Origin: Streptomyces sp. ASQP_92
Lineage (GTDB): Bacteria; Actinomycetota; Actinomycetes; Streptomycetales; Streptomycetaceae
DNA length: 64,000 nt
Reading direction: 5' to 3'
Assembly: GCF_025399895.1 (NCBI RefSeq)
Contig: NZ_JAODUA010000001.1
Span: 1,116,001-1,180,000, forward strand
The position numbers and the translations under genes were made by a program. Shown here one piece after another: positions 1 through 7,934 of the stretch (the first letter of the stretch is position 1; every line of letters starts with the position of its first letter). Below the pieces are notes generated by a model. The model saw only the letters and a program-made list of their open reading frames with translations. It searched no databases and was not told the origin of the DNA.

Positions 1-1
1 G

Positions 2-319
2 CCGCAGCGGCGATCGTCGGCGCAGGTCACCTGGACGGCCATTCTGATCAACTTCCTCAACCCGAAGCTGTCCATGTTCTTCCTGGCGTTCCTGCCCCAG
101 TTCGTCCCGGCCGACAGCGGCCACTCGCTCATGCCCATGCTGGAACTCTCGGCCGTCTTCATGGCCATGACGTTCGTCGTCTTCGTGATCTACGGCGCCT
201 TCGCGGCGGGCGTACGCGACCACATCATCTCCCGCCCCAAGGTGCTGGCCTGGATGCGCCGGACCTTCGCCGCGGCCTTCGTGGGCCTGGGTCTGAAACT
301 GGCCGACGCCGGCCGCTGA
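2..319 (+). CDS. LysE/RhtB-type amino-acid exporter, C-terminal part (partial)
   Basis: The frame is open from the window edge, so the start lies outside. The visible ~105 residues contain the NFLNPK segment typical of the middle of LysE/RhtB exporters, then hydrophobic stretches (FFLAFLPQFV, LSAVFMAMTFVVFVIYGAFA) that read as membrane helices, and a cytoplasmic-looking tail ending in LKLADAGR. The family exports amino acids or homoserine lactones across the inner membrane. The substrate cannot be told from this fragment. The next gene starts 124 bp downstream. Confidence 0.8.
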   Translation, partial: PQRRSSAQVTWTAILINFLNPKLSMFFLAFLPQFVPADSGHSLMPMLELSAVFMAMTFVVFVIYGAFAAGVRDHIISRPKVLAWMRRTFAAAFVGLGLKLADAGR

Positions 320-443
320 CCCAGGTGCCCCCCGCCCCCAACGGCCGCTCGGCCCTTGGGGGCAGGGCTCGTTGGCGGCCCTGAGGTGGCGTACCCTCGG
401 CACTCCCGACCCGTCGGACGGCGAGCGAACGGAGACCAGGCGC

Positions 444-1163
444 ATGTCCGCACTGTCCCTCCAGAAGGTGGAGGAGAGCGCCCCCGCACTCGTCTCCCTC
501 TACAAGAGCGCCGCCGCCTCCCTGGAGAGACACGGGCTCGACGACGAGAGCGCCGCGGTCTACCTCGTCGTCGACTACTCCGGCTCGATGCGCCCGTACT
601 TCAGGGACGGCAGCGTGCAGGCGCTCGCCGACCGGGTGCTCGGCCTGTCCGCCCACCTCGACGACGACGGTCGCGTGCCGGTGGTGTTCTTCTCCACCGA
701 CATCGACGCCGAGACGGAGATCGCCCTGGAGAACCATCAGGGCCGTATCGAGCGGATCGTGGCCAACCTCGGCCACATGGGCCGCACCAACTACCACGTG
801 GCGATGGACGCCGTCATCGACCACTACCTCCAGAGCGGCGCGAGCGCCCCCGCCCTGGTCGTCTTCCAGACGGACGGCGGCCCCAGCAGCAGGCTCGCGG
901 CCGAGCGCTACGTCTGCAAGGCGGCCACCCTGCCGATGTTCTGGCAGTTCATCGGGTTCGGCAACCCCCGGAGCCACCAGTTCGACTTCCTGCGGAGACT
1001 GGACGAGTTGGCCGTCCCCGAGCGCCGGTGTGTCGACAACGCCGGTTTCTTCGCCGCGGGCACCGACCCCCGCAAGGTGACCGACGCGCAGCTCTACGAC
1101 CGGCTGCTCGGCGAGTTCCCCCTGTGGCTGCGCGCGGCCCGGGCGCAAGGGATCGTACGGTGA
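444..1163 (+). CDS. vWA-domain protein (TerF-like)
   Basis: A 239-aa cytoplasmic protein with a von Willebrand A fold. A MIDAS metal-binding site can be read: DYSGS at residues 44-48, GRTNY near 113-117 and TDGG at 143-146. The layout resembles the single-domain vWA proteins of the tellurite-resistance/Ter family. The start at 444 is chosen over an in-frame ATG 72 bp upstream because GGAGA sits about 10 nt before it and the family N-terminus begins here. It overlaps the HutD gene by 4 nt (GTGA), so the two are probably translated together. No ter operon is visible, so its role is open. Confidence 0.8.
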   Translation: MSALSLQKVEESAPALVSLYKSAAASLERHGLDDESAAVYLVVDYSGSMRPYFRDGSVQALADRVLGLSAHLDDDGRVPVVFFSTDIDAETEIALENHQGRIERIVANLGHMGRTNYHVAMDAVIDHYLQSGASAPALVVFQTDGGPSSRLAAERYVCKAATLPMFWQFIGFGNPRSHQFDFLRRLDELAVPERRCVDNAGFFAAGTDPRKVTDAQLYDRLLGEFPLWLRAARAQGIVR

Positions 1164-1696
1164 GAGTCCTGCGGGCCGCCGCGCGTGAGGCCGTGCCGTG
1201 GCGCAACGGCGGCGGGGTGACCCGGAGCATCGCCGCCCACCCCGAGGGCGCCGGGACCGCGGACTTCGTCTGGCGGGTCAGCCTCGCGGACGTCGGAGCG
1301 GACGGCCCGTTCTCCGGGTTTCCCGGAGTGGACCGGATCCTCACCGTCGTCGAGGGCGCCGGGATGGACCTCACCGTGGGCGGCCAACGGCGCCTGGTGG
1401 ACGAGAAGTTCGTGCCGCAGCGCTTCCCGGGCGACGCCCCCACCGACTGCCGGCTCCTTGCCGGTCCCGTCGTCAACTTCAACGTGATGTTCCGCCGGGG
1501 CCACCCCGCCCCCTCGGTCGCCGTGGTGCGGGGCGATGTCACCATCGCGGGACCCGCCCTGGTCGTCGCCCTGGACGCCCCCGCCCGGGCCGGCGGCGTA
1601 CGCCTGGGCCGCTACGACGCGGTGCACGCCGGGGTGGGGGCGGTGGCGGTAGGGGCCGAGGGCCACGCGGCCGTCGTCACCCTGCCGACGCGGTAG
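1160..1696 (+). CDS. HutD family protein
   Basis: About 178 aa, starting with GTG inside the stop codon of the vWA gene. The N-terminal VPWRNGGGVTR (residues 12-22) is the signature of HutD, a bicupin-fold protein often found with histidine-utilisation genes and proposed to tune that pathway. No hut genes are visible here, and pairing with a vWA protein tells little about function. Identification of the family is solid; role is unknown. Confidence 0.82.
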   Translation: MRVLRAAAREAVPWRNGGGVTRSIAAHPEGAGTADFVWRVSLADVGADGPFSGFPGVDRILTVVEGAGMDLTVGGQRRLVDEKFVPQRFPGDAPTDCRLLAGPVVNFNVMFRRGHPAPSVAVVRGDVTIAGPALVVALDAPARAGGVRLGRYDAVHAGVGAVAVGAEGHAAVVTLPTR

Positions 1697-1822
1697 GCCG
1701 CACCGGCGGACGGAGAGCGCCGGGCGCCGGGGCCTTCTGGAGCCGCGGCGCCCGGGACGCCCGGGCCGCCGAAAGCTAGAGTCACCTGGTCATTCGACGC
1801 GTTCGAGAATCCAGGGGAGTTC

Positions 1823-2542
1823 ATGAACAGCGAGCACGACAACGGCGCGGTCACTCTTGTCACCGGCGGGGCGAGCGGCATCGGCGCGGCGACCGTCCAA
1901 CGGCTCCTGGACGCGGGCCACCGGGTCACCGTCACCGGCCGCGACCAGGCGAAGCTGGACGCCTTCACCAGCCAACTCGGCGCGGGGGACCGGGTGTTGG
2001 CGATCGCCGCCGACACCACCGATCTGGCGTCGATCGGCGCGGCGGTCGAGGCGACGGTCAAGACGTTCGGGCGGCTCGACCACGTCGTCGCCAACGCCGG
2101 GTTCTCCACCCACGACAACCTGGCCGACGGAGACCCCGACCACTGGCGCGAGATGCTGCTGGTCAATGTGCTCGGCCCCGCCGTCCTGGTGAAGGCGGCG
2201 CTGCCCGCGCTCACCGCGAGCGGGGGACGCGTCGTGATGGTGGGCAGCACGGCGGGGATCAAGAACACCCCGGGCAACATGTACTCGGTCAGCAAGAGCG
2301 CCCTGACCTCGCTCGCCGAGAACACCCGGGTGCTCGTCACCGGCTCCGGTGTCGGGGTCACCCTCGTCGCCCCGGGCCGGGTGGACAGCCCGTTCTGGTC
2401 CAGCCACCCCACGGGCGTCGTCCCCGACGGCCCCTCGATGACCCCCGGCCAGGTGGCCGAGGCCGTCGTCTGGGCGCTGGCGCAGCCGGCCGGCGTCGAG
2501 GTGAACCAGGTGGTGGTCCGCCCCACGGGCCAGCTCCACTGA
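1823..2542 (+). CDS. Short-chain dehydrogenase/reductase
   Basis: A 239-aa classical SDR. The nucleotide-binding TGGASGIG lies at residues 14-21, NNAG-like NAG at 91-93, and the catalytic set is S142, Y154 and K158 (YSVSK). GGGGAG precedes the ATG. It converges on the acyl-CoA dehydrogenase genes and is not preceded by the KstR2-like operator found at 4.77 and 14.15 kb, so it is probably not part of that pathway. Substrate unknown. Confidence 0.8.
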   Translation: MNSEHDNGAVTLVTGGASGIGAATVQRLLDAGHRVTVTGRDQAKLDAFTSQLGAGDRVLAIAADTTDLASIGAAVEATVKTFGRLDHVVANAGFSTHDNLADGDPDHWREMLLVNVLGPAVLVKAALPALTASGGRVVMVGSTAGIKNTPGNMYSVSKSALTSLAENTRVLVTGSGVGVTLVAPGRVDSPFWSSHPTGVVPDGPSMTPGQVAEAVVWALAQPAGVEVNQVVVRPTGQLH

Positions 2543-2596
2543 CAGCCCCGGGCCGCCGAACCCCGCCGGCGCCTGCCCGTGGACGGCGCCCTGCGC

Positions 2597-3577
2597 TCAG
2601 CCCGCCAGCACCTGTGCCCGGCACTCGCCCGGCGTCCCCCAGGCGTCCCTGAGCGGGCGCGCCTTGCGCAGCCACAGCGACAGGTCGAGCTCCTCGGTGT
2701 AGCCGGTCGCGCCGTGCAGTTGCAGCGCGGTGCGGGCGGCGGCGTACGCGGCCTCCCCGGCCGTCACCTTCGCGGCGGCCACATCGCCCGGCGCGAGGGT
2801 GAGCGCCGCTCCGTACAGCAGCGGCCGGGCGAACTCCACCGCGACCAGCGTGTCCGCGAGCCGGTGCTTGACCGCCTGGAAGGAGCCGATGGGCACCCCG
2901 AACTGCGTGCGCTGCGAGACGTACGCCACGGTCCGGTGCAGCAGGGCCTCGGCGATCCCGAGGCACTGACCGGCCGCCGCGAGCCGCGCCAGGACCGTGG
3001 CGTGGGCGAGCGCGTGGGTCAACTCGGGCCCCGAGGCCAGGAGTTCACCGCCGTCCAGCGGCCGGGACAGGCGCCGTGCCGGATCGGCCGAGCGCTGGAC
3101 GGGACCATGACCCGGGGCGAGCCGCAGCTCCTGGCCGCGCACGACAAGGACCGCGTCCGCCGCGTCCGCGTCGAGCGCGTAGGGACTCGCCCCCGGGAAC
3201 AGCACGCTCGCCGCGCAGGCGCCCGAGACGATCGAGGGCAGCAGCCGCTTGGCCGGGCCCTCCTGGCCCAGCTCCGCGAGCCGGGACAGCAGGGCGGCGG
3301 CCGCCACCGTCTCCACGAACGGGCCCGGCGCGCCATGGCGCCCCAACTCCACGCAAGCGAGGGCCAGTTCGGCGGGCAGCGGGCCGAGCCCTTCGTACTC
3401 CTCGGGCGCCGCGAGCGCGAACACCCCCGCCTCGGCGATACGCGACCACAGGGCGCGCCCGGGCCCCGCGTCCCCCGCGCTCCAGGCCCGTACCGCCGCG
3501 GGAGTGTCGGCGGCGGTGAGCATCGCGTCCAGGGAGCGCGCGAAGTCGCGCTGCTGCGCGGTGAGCAGGAACCTCAT
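2597..3577 (-). CDS. Acyl-CoA dehydrogenase, FadE32/FadE33-like
   Basis: A 326-aa protein of the short acyl-CoA dehydrogenase class (about 320 aa) that in actinobacteria pairs with a full-length partner to form a heterocomplex. The C-terminal LHGATGYTEELDLSLWLRKA is the characteristic family segment. The start codon overlaps the stop of the upstream gene (ATGA at 3574-3577), so the two are coupled. By family and context it is most like FadE32 or FadE33 of Mycobacterium tuberculosis, which act with FadE31 late in breakdown of the steroid C/D-ring remnant. Which of the two it matches cannot be settled by eye. Confidence 0.8.
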   Translation of the reverse strand: MRFLLTAQQRDFARSLDAMLTAADTPAAVRAWSAGDAGPGRALWSRIAEAGVFALAAPEEYEGLGPLPAELALACVELGRHGAPGPFVETVAAAALLSRLAELGQEGPAKRLLPSIVSGACAASVLFPGASPYALDADAADAVLVVRGQELRLAPGHGPVQRSADPARRLSRPLDGGELLASGPELTHALAHATVLARLAAAGQCLGIAEALLHRTVAYVSQRTQFGVPIGSFQAVKHRLADTLVAVEFARPLLYGAALTLAPGDVAAAKVTAGEAAYAAARTALQLHGATGYTEELDLSLWLRKARPLRDAWGTPGECRAQVLAG

Positions 3578-4743
3578 CGGCGTCCCTTCGGGAGGCCGAG
3601 CAGGCGCTCGGCGATGATGTCGCGCTGGATCTCGTTGGTCCCGGCGTAGATCGGACCCGCCAGCGCGAAGAGATGGCTCTCGGCCCAACTCCCGTGCGCG
3701 GGCGCCTCATCGGCCTCGTCGGACAGCTCGCCGTAGGGGCCGAGCAGATCGAGCGCGCACTCGTGCAGGGCGATGTCGTACTGCGACCAGAACACCTTGT
3801 TGAGACTGGACTCCGCGCCGATGCTCTCGCCGGCGGCGAAGCGCGCGGCGTTCGCGCAGGTGAAGAGCTGGTAGGCGCGCGCCCCGATCACCGCGTCCGC
3901 GACCCGGTCGCGCAGCGCGGTGTCCGCAGGGTCGCCCGCGGTGCGCCACAGCTCCACCAGGCGCGCGGCCGAGGCGAGGAAGCGGCCCGGGGATCGCAGC
4001 ATCAGACCGCGCTCGTTGCCGGTCGTCGACATGGCGATCCGCCAGCCCGCGCCCACCTCCCCGATGACATCCCGGTCGGGCACGAAGACGTGGTCGAGGA
4101 AGAGCTCGGCGAAGGCGGGCTTGCCGTCGAGGCGGCCGATGGGGCGCACCGTCACCCCGGGCGCCCGGAGGTCGAACATCAGATACGTCAGACCCTGGTG
4201 GGGCCTGGCCGCGTCCGGGTCGGTGCGGAAGATGCCGAAGGCGCGGTCGGCGAACGCGGCCCGCGAGGACCAGGTCTTCTGCCCCGACAGCAGCCAGCCC
4301 CCCTCGGTGCGCACGGCTTGGGAGCGCAGGGCCGCGAGATCGGAACCGGCCTCCGGCTCGGACCAGGCCTGCGCCCAGATCGTCGCGCCGCTCGCCATGT
4401 CCGGCAGGATCCGGGCCCGCTGCTCGACGGTGCCGTGGTCGAACAGGGTGGGCGCGAGGAGGTTGATGCCGTTCTGCGAGACGCGTCCGGGTCCGCCCGC
4501 CGCGTAGTACTCCTCCTCGAAGACCAGCCACCCGAAGATGTCGACGCCCCGGCCTCCGTACTCCCCGGGCCACGACACCACCGACCAGCGGTCCGCGAAC
4601 AGGCGGGCCTCCCACTCCCGGTGGGCCGCGAAACCGGCCGCGGTCTCTAGGGAGGGAAGGGGAGTGGAGGGGACGTGGGCCGCGAGCCAGTCGCGCGCCT
4701 CGGCCCGGAAGGCCTGCTGATCGGGCGTGGGATCCAGGTCCAT
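3574..4743 (-). CDS. fadE31: Acyl-CoA dehydrogenase, FadE31-like
   Basis: A 389-aa flavoprotein acyl-CoA dehydrogenase. SEPEAGSD at residues 128-135 is the FAD/substrate-binding signature, and the C-terminus carries AGTNEIQRDIIAERLLG. The overall pattern matches my recollection of mycobacterial FadE31 (377 aa) better than FadE30. It heads a two-gene operon with the short dehydrogenase and starts 21 bp from a KstR2-like palindrome shared with the divergent ipdF-like gene. Expected role: alpha,beta-dehydrogenation of a CoA thioester derived from steroid ring C. The exact substrate is inference. Confidence 0.8.
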   Translation of the reverse strand: MDLDPTPDQQAFRAEARDWLAAHVPSTPLPSLETAAGFAAHREWEARLFADRWSVVSWPGEYGGRGVDIFGWLVFEEEYYAAGGPGRVSQNGINLLAPTLFDHGTVEQRARILPDMASGATIWAQAWSEPEAGSDLAALRSQAVRTEGGWLLSGQKTWSSRAAFADRAFGIFRTDPDAARPHQGLTYLMFDLRAPGVTVRPIGRLDGKPAFAELFLDHVFVPDRDVIGEVGAGWRIAMSTTGNERGLMLRSPGRFLASAARLVELWRTAGDPADTALRDRVADAVIGARAYQLFTCANAARFAAGESIGAESSLNKVFWSQYDIALHECALDLLGPYGELSDEADEAPAHGSWAESHLFALAGPIYAGTNEIQRDIIAERLLGLPKGRR

Positions 4744-4764
4744 GGGGGCGGAGCACCATCCTTC

Positions 4765-4784
4765 CCTAACAAGTGTTTGGTAGG
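4765..4784. promoter_or_regulatory. KstR2-like operator between fadE31-like and ipdF-like genes
   Basis: CCTAACAAGTGTTTGGTAGG is an imperfect 20-bp palindrome. Its core AACAAGTGTTTGGT (4768-4781) fits the published KstR2 pattern AnCAAGnnCTTGnT with one mismatch. It sits in the only gap between two divergent genes of the set, and a 17-bp core of it recurs at 14147-14163. The encoded TetR regulator at 5605 is the obvious ligand-responsive repressor. Confidence 0.75.
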
Positions 4785-4797
4785 TTAACGTGGCGCC

Positions 4798-5586
4798 GTG
4801 ACGGACAACAAGGCTCAGTACGTGCCGGGCCACGGCCTCCTCGACGGCCGCACCGCCGTCGTCACCGCCGCGGCCGGAGCCGGGATCGGCGGGGCCACCG
4901 CCCGCAGACTCCTCGAAGAGGGCGCCCGCGTCGTCATCGGCGACGCCCACGCCCGCCGCCTCAAAGAGACCGAGCAGGCGCTCGCCGCCGAGTTCGGGGC
5001 GCACCAGGTCGCCTCCCTGCCGTGCGACGTGACCGACGAACAGCAGGTCCAGGCCCTCTTCGCGCTCGCCACCCACGAACACGGCGGACTCGACATCGTC
5101 GTCAACAACGCGGGCCTCGGCGGCACCTGCTCCCTCGTCGACATGACCGACGACGCCTGGTCGAAGGTCCTCGACGTCACCTTGGGCGGCACCTTCCGCT
5201 GCACCCGCGCGGCCCTGCGCGCCTTCAAGGAGAGCGGCCGCCGGGGCGTCGTCGTCAACAACGCCTCCGTCGTCGGCTGGCGCGCCCAGGCCGGCCAGAG
5301 CCACTACGCCGCCGCCAAGGCCGGCGTCATGGCGCTCACCCGGTGCGCCGCGATCGAGGCCGCCGCCTTCGGAGTACGGGTCAACGCGGTCGCCCCCAGC
5401 CTCGCCATGCACCCGCACCTGGCGAAGGTCACTTCCGCCGAACTGCTCGAAGAACTCACCGCCCGCGAGGCGTTCGGGCGGTACGCCGAACCCTGGGAGG
5501 TCGCCAACGTCATCGTGTTCCTGGCCAGCGGCTACTCCTCGTATCTGACCGGCGAGGTCGTCTCCGTCAGCAGCCAGCACCCCTAG
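4798..5586 (+). CDS. ipdF: SDR, IpdF-like (5-oxo reductase of the HIP pathway)
   Basis: A 262-aa SDR, the same length as M. tuberculosis IpdF (Rv3559c). TAAAGAGIG at residues 23-31 binds the nucleotide; S157, Y170 and K174 form the catalytic set. GHGLLDGRT near the N-terminus and the end LTGEVVSVSSQHP are close to the mycobacterial protein as I recall it. The known enzyme acts on the 5-oxo group of HIP-CoA intermediates. GTG starts 13 bp after the operator with no Shine-Dalgarno, so the mRNA is likely leaderless or nearly so. First gene of ipdF-kstR2-fadA6. Confidence 0.85.
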   Translation: MTDNKAQYVPGHGLLDGRTAVVTAAAGAGIGGATARRLLEEGARVVIGDAHARRLKETEQALAAEFGAHQVASLPCDVTDEQQVQALFALATHEHGGLDIVVNNAGLGGTCSLVDMTDDAWSKVLDVTLGGTFRCTRAALRAFKESGRRGVVVNNASVVGWRAQAGQSHYAAAKAGVMALTRCAAIEAAAFGVRVNAVAPSLAMHPHLAKVTSAELLEELTAREAFGRYAEPWEVANVIVFLASGYSSYLTGEVVSVSSQHP

Positions 5587-5604
5587 GGGCAGCACAATGG
5601 CCGG

Positions 5605-6219
5605 GTGCCGACGAACAAGAAGAAGACCCAGGTGACCGCCTCGCCCGAGCGGCGGCGCGAACTCCTCGCCACGGCGGCCGAGGTGTTCGCCGCCCACGGC
5701 TACAACGCCACCACCGTCCGCAGGATCGCCGACGAGGCCGGTCTGCTCGCGGGCAGCCTCTACTACCACTTCGACTCCAAGGAATCGATGCTGGACGAGA
5801 TCCTCTCGGCCTTCCTGGACGAGCTGTGGCAGGGGTACGACGCCGTGCTCGCCGCGGGCCTCGGCCCCCGCGAGACGATCGAGGCCCTCGTCACCGAGTC
5901 CTTCCGGGAGATCGACCGGCACCGCGCCGCCGTCGCGATCTACCAGAAGGAGTCCAAGCACCTGGCCGCGCTGCCCCGCTTCCACTACCTGACGGACTCC
6001 CAGCAGAAGTTCGAGAAGGCGTGGCTGGGGACGCTGGAGCGCGGCGTCGTCTCCGGCGCCTTCCGCGCCGACCTGGACATCCGCCTCACCTACCGCTTCG
6101 TACGGGACACGGTGTGGGTCGCCGCGTCCTGGTACCGGCCGGGCGGCCGGCACAGCCCGGAGGAGATCGCCCGCCAGTACCTCTCGATGGTCCTGGACGG
6201 AATCGCCGTACGCGCGTAA
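5605..6219 (+). CDS. kstR2: TetR-family regulator, KstR2-like
   Basis: A 204-aa TetR repressor with its HTH at residues 20-65 (TTVRRIADEAGLLAGSLYYHF). The C-terminal half, with TYRFVRDTVWVAASWYRPGG, matches the KstR2 ligand domain as I remember it (mycobacterial protein 200 aa). KstR2 binds HIP-CoA and releases the genes for steroid C/D-ring degradation. The gene lies between ipdF and fadA6 as in mycobacteria, 18 bp after ipdF, and two fitting operators lie in the window. GTG start; no strong Shine-Dalgarno. Confidence 0.87.
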   Translation: MPTNKKKTQVTASPERRRELLATAAEVFAAHGYNATTVRRIADEAGLLAGSLYYHFDSKESMLDEILSAFLDELWQGYDAVLAAGLGPRETIEALVTESFREIDRHRAAVAIYQKESKHLAALPRFHYLTDSQQKFEKAWLGTLERGVVSGAFRADLDIRLTYRFVRDTVWVAASWYRPGGRHSPEEIARQYLSMVLDGIAVRA

Positions 6220-6245
6220 CTGGCGTACAGAATTGGGGAGTTGGC

Positions 6246-7403
6246 ATGACCGAGGCCTACATTGTCGAAGCGGTGCGCACCCCGGTGGGCCGGCGCGGGG
6301 GAGGGCTCTCGGCGGTCCACCCCGCCGACCTCGGCGCCCGGGTGCTGACCGCGCTCGTCGAACGCAGCGGGATCGACCCCGCCGCCGTCGAGGACGTCGT
6401 CTTCGGCTGTCTGGACACCGTGGGCCCCCAGGCCGGCGACATCGCCCGCACCTCCTGGCTGGCGGCCGGCCTGCCCGAAGAGGTGCCCGGCGTGACCGTC
6501 GACCGCCAGTGCGGCTCCTCCCAGCAGGCCCTGCACTTCGCGGCCCAGGCGGTGCTCTCCGGCACCCAGGACCTGGTGGTGGCGGGCGGCACCCAGAACA
6601 TGTCGATGATCCCCATCGCCTTCGCCTCCCGCCAGGCCGCCGAACCGCTCGGCCTGACCGAGGGCCCCTTCCTCGGCAGCGAGGGCTGGCGGGCGCGTTA
6701 CGGCGACGCCCCCGTCAACCAGTTCCACGGCGCCCAGCTCATCGCCGAGAAATGGGGCGTGACGCGCGGTGACATGGAGGAGTTCGCGCTGCGCTCCCAC
6801 CGACGGGCCCTGCGCGCCATCGACGAGGGCCGCTTCGACCGCGAGACCGTGGCCTGCGCCGGCGTCACCACCGACGAAGGGCCGCGCAGGGACACCACCC
6901 TGGAGAAGATGGCCGCCCTGAAACCCGTCGTCGAGGGCGGCACGATCACCGCGGCCTGCTCCTCCCAGGTCTCCGACGGCGCGGCCGCCCTCCTCATCGC
7001 CTCCGAGCGCGCCGTCGCCGAACACGGACTCACCCCCCGCGCCCGCGTCCACCACCTCTCGGTGCGCGGCGAGGACCCCATCCGCATGCTGTCCGCGCCG
7101 ATCCCCGCCACCGCGTACGCCCTGAAGAAGACCGGCCTGAGGATCGAGGACATCGACCTCGTCGAGATCAACGAGGCCTTCGCGCCGGTGGCGCTCGCCT
7201 GGCTCAAGGAGACCGGCGCCGACCCGGACCGGGTCAACGTCAACGGCGGCGCGATCGCACTGGGCCACCCCCTGGGCGCGACCGGCGCCAAACTCATGAC
7301 GACCCTGCTGCACGAACTGGAACGCACCGGCGGCCGCTACGGCCTCCAGACCATGTGCGAGGGCGGCGGCCAGGCCAACATCACCATCATCGAGCGCCTG
7401 TAA
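6246..7403 (+). CDS. fadA6: Thiolase, FadA6-like
   Basis: A 385-aa acetyl-CoA acyltransferase (mycobacterial FadA6 386 aa). The nucleophile is C89 (DRQCGSSQ), the general-acid set H341 (GHPLGATG) and C371 (MCEGGG). The shared segments with FadA6 run the whole length. Reaction: thiolytic cleavage of a 3-oxoacyl-CoA made from the opened steroid rings. GGGGAG lies 7 nt before the ATG. It is 26 bp after kstR2 and ends the operon; the downstream stem-loop at 7479-7508 could stop read-through. Confidence 0.86.
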   Translation: MTEAYIVEAVRTPVGRRGGGLSAVHPADLGARVLTALVERSGIDPAAVEDVVFGCLDTVGPQAGDIARTSWLAAGLPEEVPGVTVDRQCGSSQQALHFAAQAVLSGTQDLVVAGGTQNMSMIPIAFASRQAAEPLGLTEGPFLGSEGWRARYGDAPVNQFHGAQLIAEKWGVTRGDMEEFALRSHRRALRAIDEGRFDRETVACAGVTTDEGPRRDTTLEKMAALKPVVEGGTITAACSSQVSDGAAALLIASERAVAEHGLTPRARVHHLSVRGEDPIRMLSAPIPATAYALKKTGLRIEDIDLVEINEAFAPVALAWLKETGADPDRVNVNGGAIALGHPLGATGAKLMTTLLHELERTGGRYGLQTMCEGGGQANITIIERL

Positions 7404-7467
7404 CCGCCGTCACGGCGGCCCTCAGCCGCGGCATGCTACTGTTGGCGCGTTGCAGTTTTGGTACCCA

Positions 7468-7473
7468 TATACT
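7468..7473 (+). promoter_or_regulatory. Likely -10 element of the cold-shock gene
   Basis: TATACT stands out in an AT-rich patch (CATATACTTTATG). A start about 7 nt further would put the mRNA 5' end directly at the stem-loop 7479-7508 and give a leader of roughly 130 nt, as in cspA-type genes. No well-spaced -35 is evident (TTGGCG at 7442 is 20 bp away). Confidence 0.4.
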
Positions 7474-7478
7474 TTATG

Positions 7479-7508
7479 TGCGCCTGACGGGAATGCTCCT
7501 CAGGCGCA
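7479..7508 (+). other. Stem-loop in the cold-shock 5' leader
   Basis: TGCGCCTGA (7479-7487) pairs perfectly with TCAGGCGCA (7500-7508) around a 12-nt loop. A TATTTGTTTT stretch follows. It may be a 5'-terminal stabilising hairpin of the csp mRNA, or a terminator for the fadA6 operon, or both. Confidence 0.55.
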
Positions 7509-7607
7509 TATTTGTTTTCCGGGTTTCTCCGGATGGGCTCAATGCGGCGACGAGGAATCCGTAATTCCGCGGATTTCCGGAACTGCCCCTGTCTTAGGAG
7601 AAATGAC

Positions 7608-7811
7608 ATGGCTACTGGCACCGTTAAGTGGTTCAACTCGGAAAAGGGCTTCGGCTTCATCGAGCAGGACGGCGGCGGCCCCGACGTCTTCGCCCACTAC
7701 TCCAACATCGCCTCCTCCGGCTTCCGTGAGCTCCTCGAGGGCCAGAAGGTCTCCTTCGAGGTCACCCAGGGCCAGAAGGGCCTCCAGGCGGAGAACATTC
7801 TCCCCGCCTGA
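7608..7811 (+). CDS. Cold-shock protein, CspA family
   Basis: A 67-aa OB-fold single-strand nucleic-acid binder and RNA chaperone. RNP1 KGFGFI lies at residues 13-18 and RNP2 DVFAHY at 26-31. AGGAGA is 7 nt before the ATG, much stronger than for most neighbours. The gene has its own long leader and is closed by a perfect terminator. It lies just ahead of a DEAD-box helicase, a pairing that makes sense for unfolding RNA in the cold. It interrupts the steroid gene set. Confidence 0.95.
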   Translation: MATGTVKWFNSEKGFGFIEQDGGGPDVFAHYSNIASSGFRELLEGQKVSFEVTQGQKGLQAENILPA

Positions 7812-7833
7812 TCGCCGACGAGGCGTATTTTGC

Positions 7834-7852
7834 AGCCGCGGCTTTTGCGGCT
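7834..7852 (+). other. Small stem-loop after the cold-shock gene
   Basis: AGCCGC and GCGGCT pair around GGCTTTT. It lies just upstream of the much stronger terminator at 7866-7900; it may be incidental. Confidence 0.3.
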
Positions 7853-7865
7853 CGCGAATTTAGCA

Positions 7866-7900
7866 GCCGGGGCCCGCACCCTGAAGGTGCGGGCCCCGGC
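7866..7900 (+). terminator. Terminator between csp and the helicase gene
   Basis: GCCGGGGCCCGCACC and GGTGCGGGCCCCGGC form a perfect 15-bp stem with a CTGAA loop. It is followed by a T-containing but not T-rich stretch, as usual in this genus. It should end most csp transcripts; partial read-through could feed the helicase gene. Confidence 0.85.
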
Positions 7901-7934
7901 TTGTGCTGTCTTGTCCCAGGAAGGCAAATTCTGT

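Noticed and set aside
225..1148. Long antisense frames opposite many genes
   Set aside because: High GC keeps all frames open; these lack ribosome sites, recognisable domains and sensible composition.
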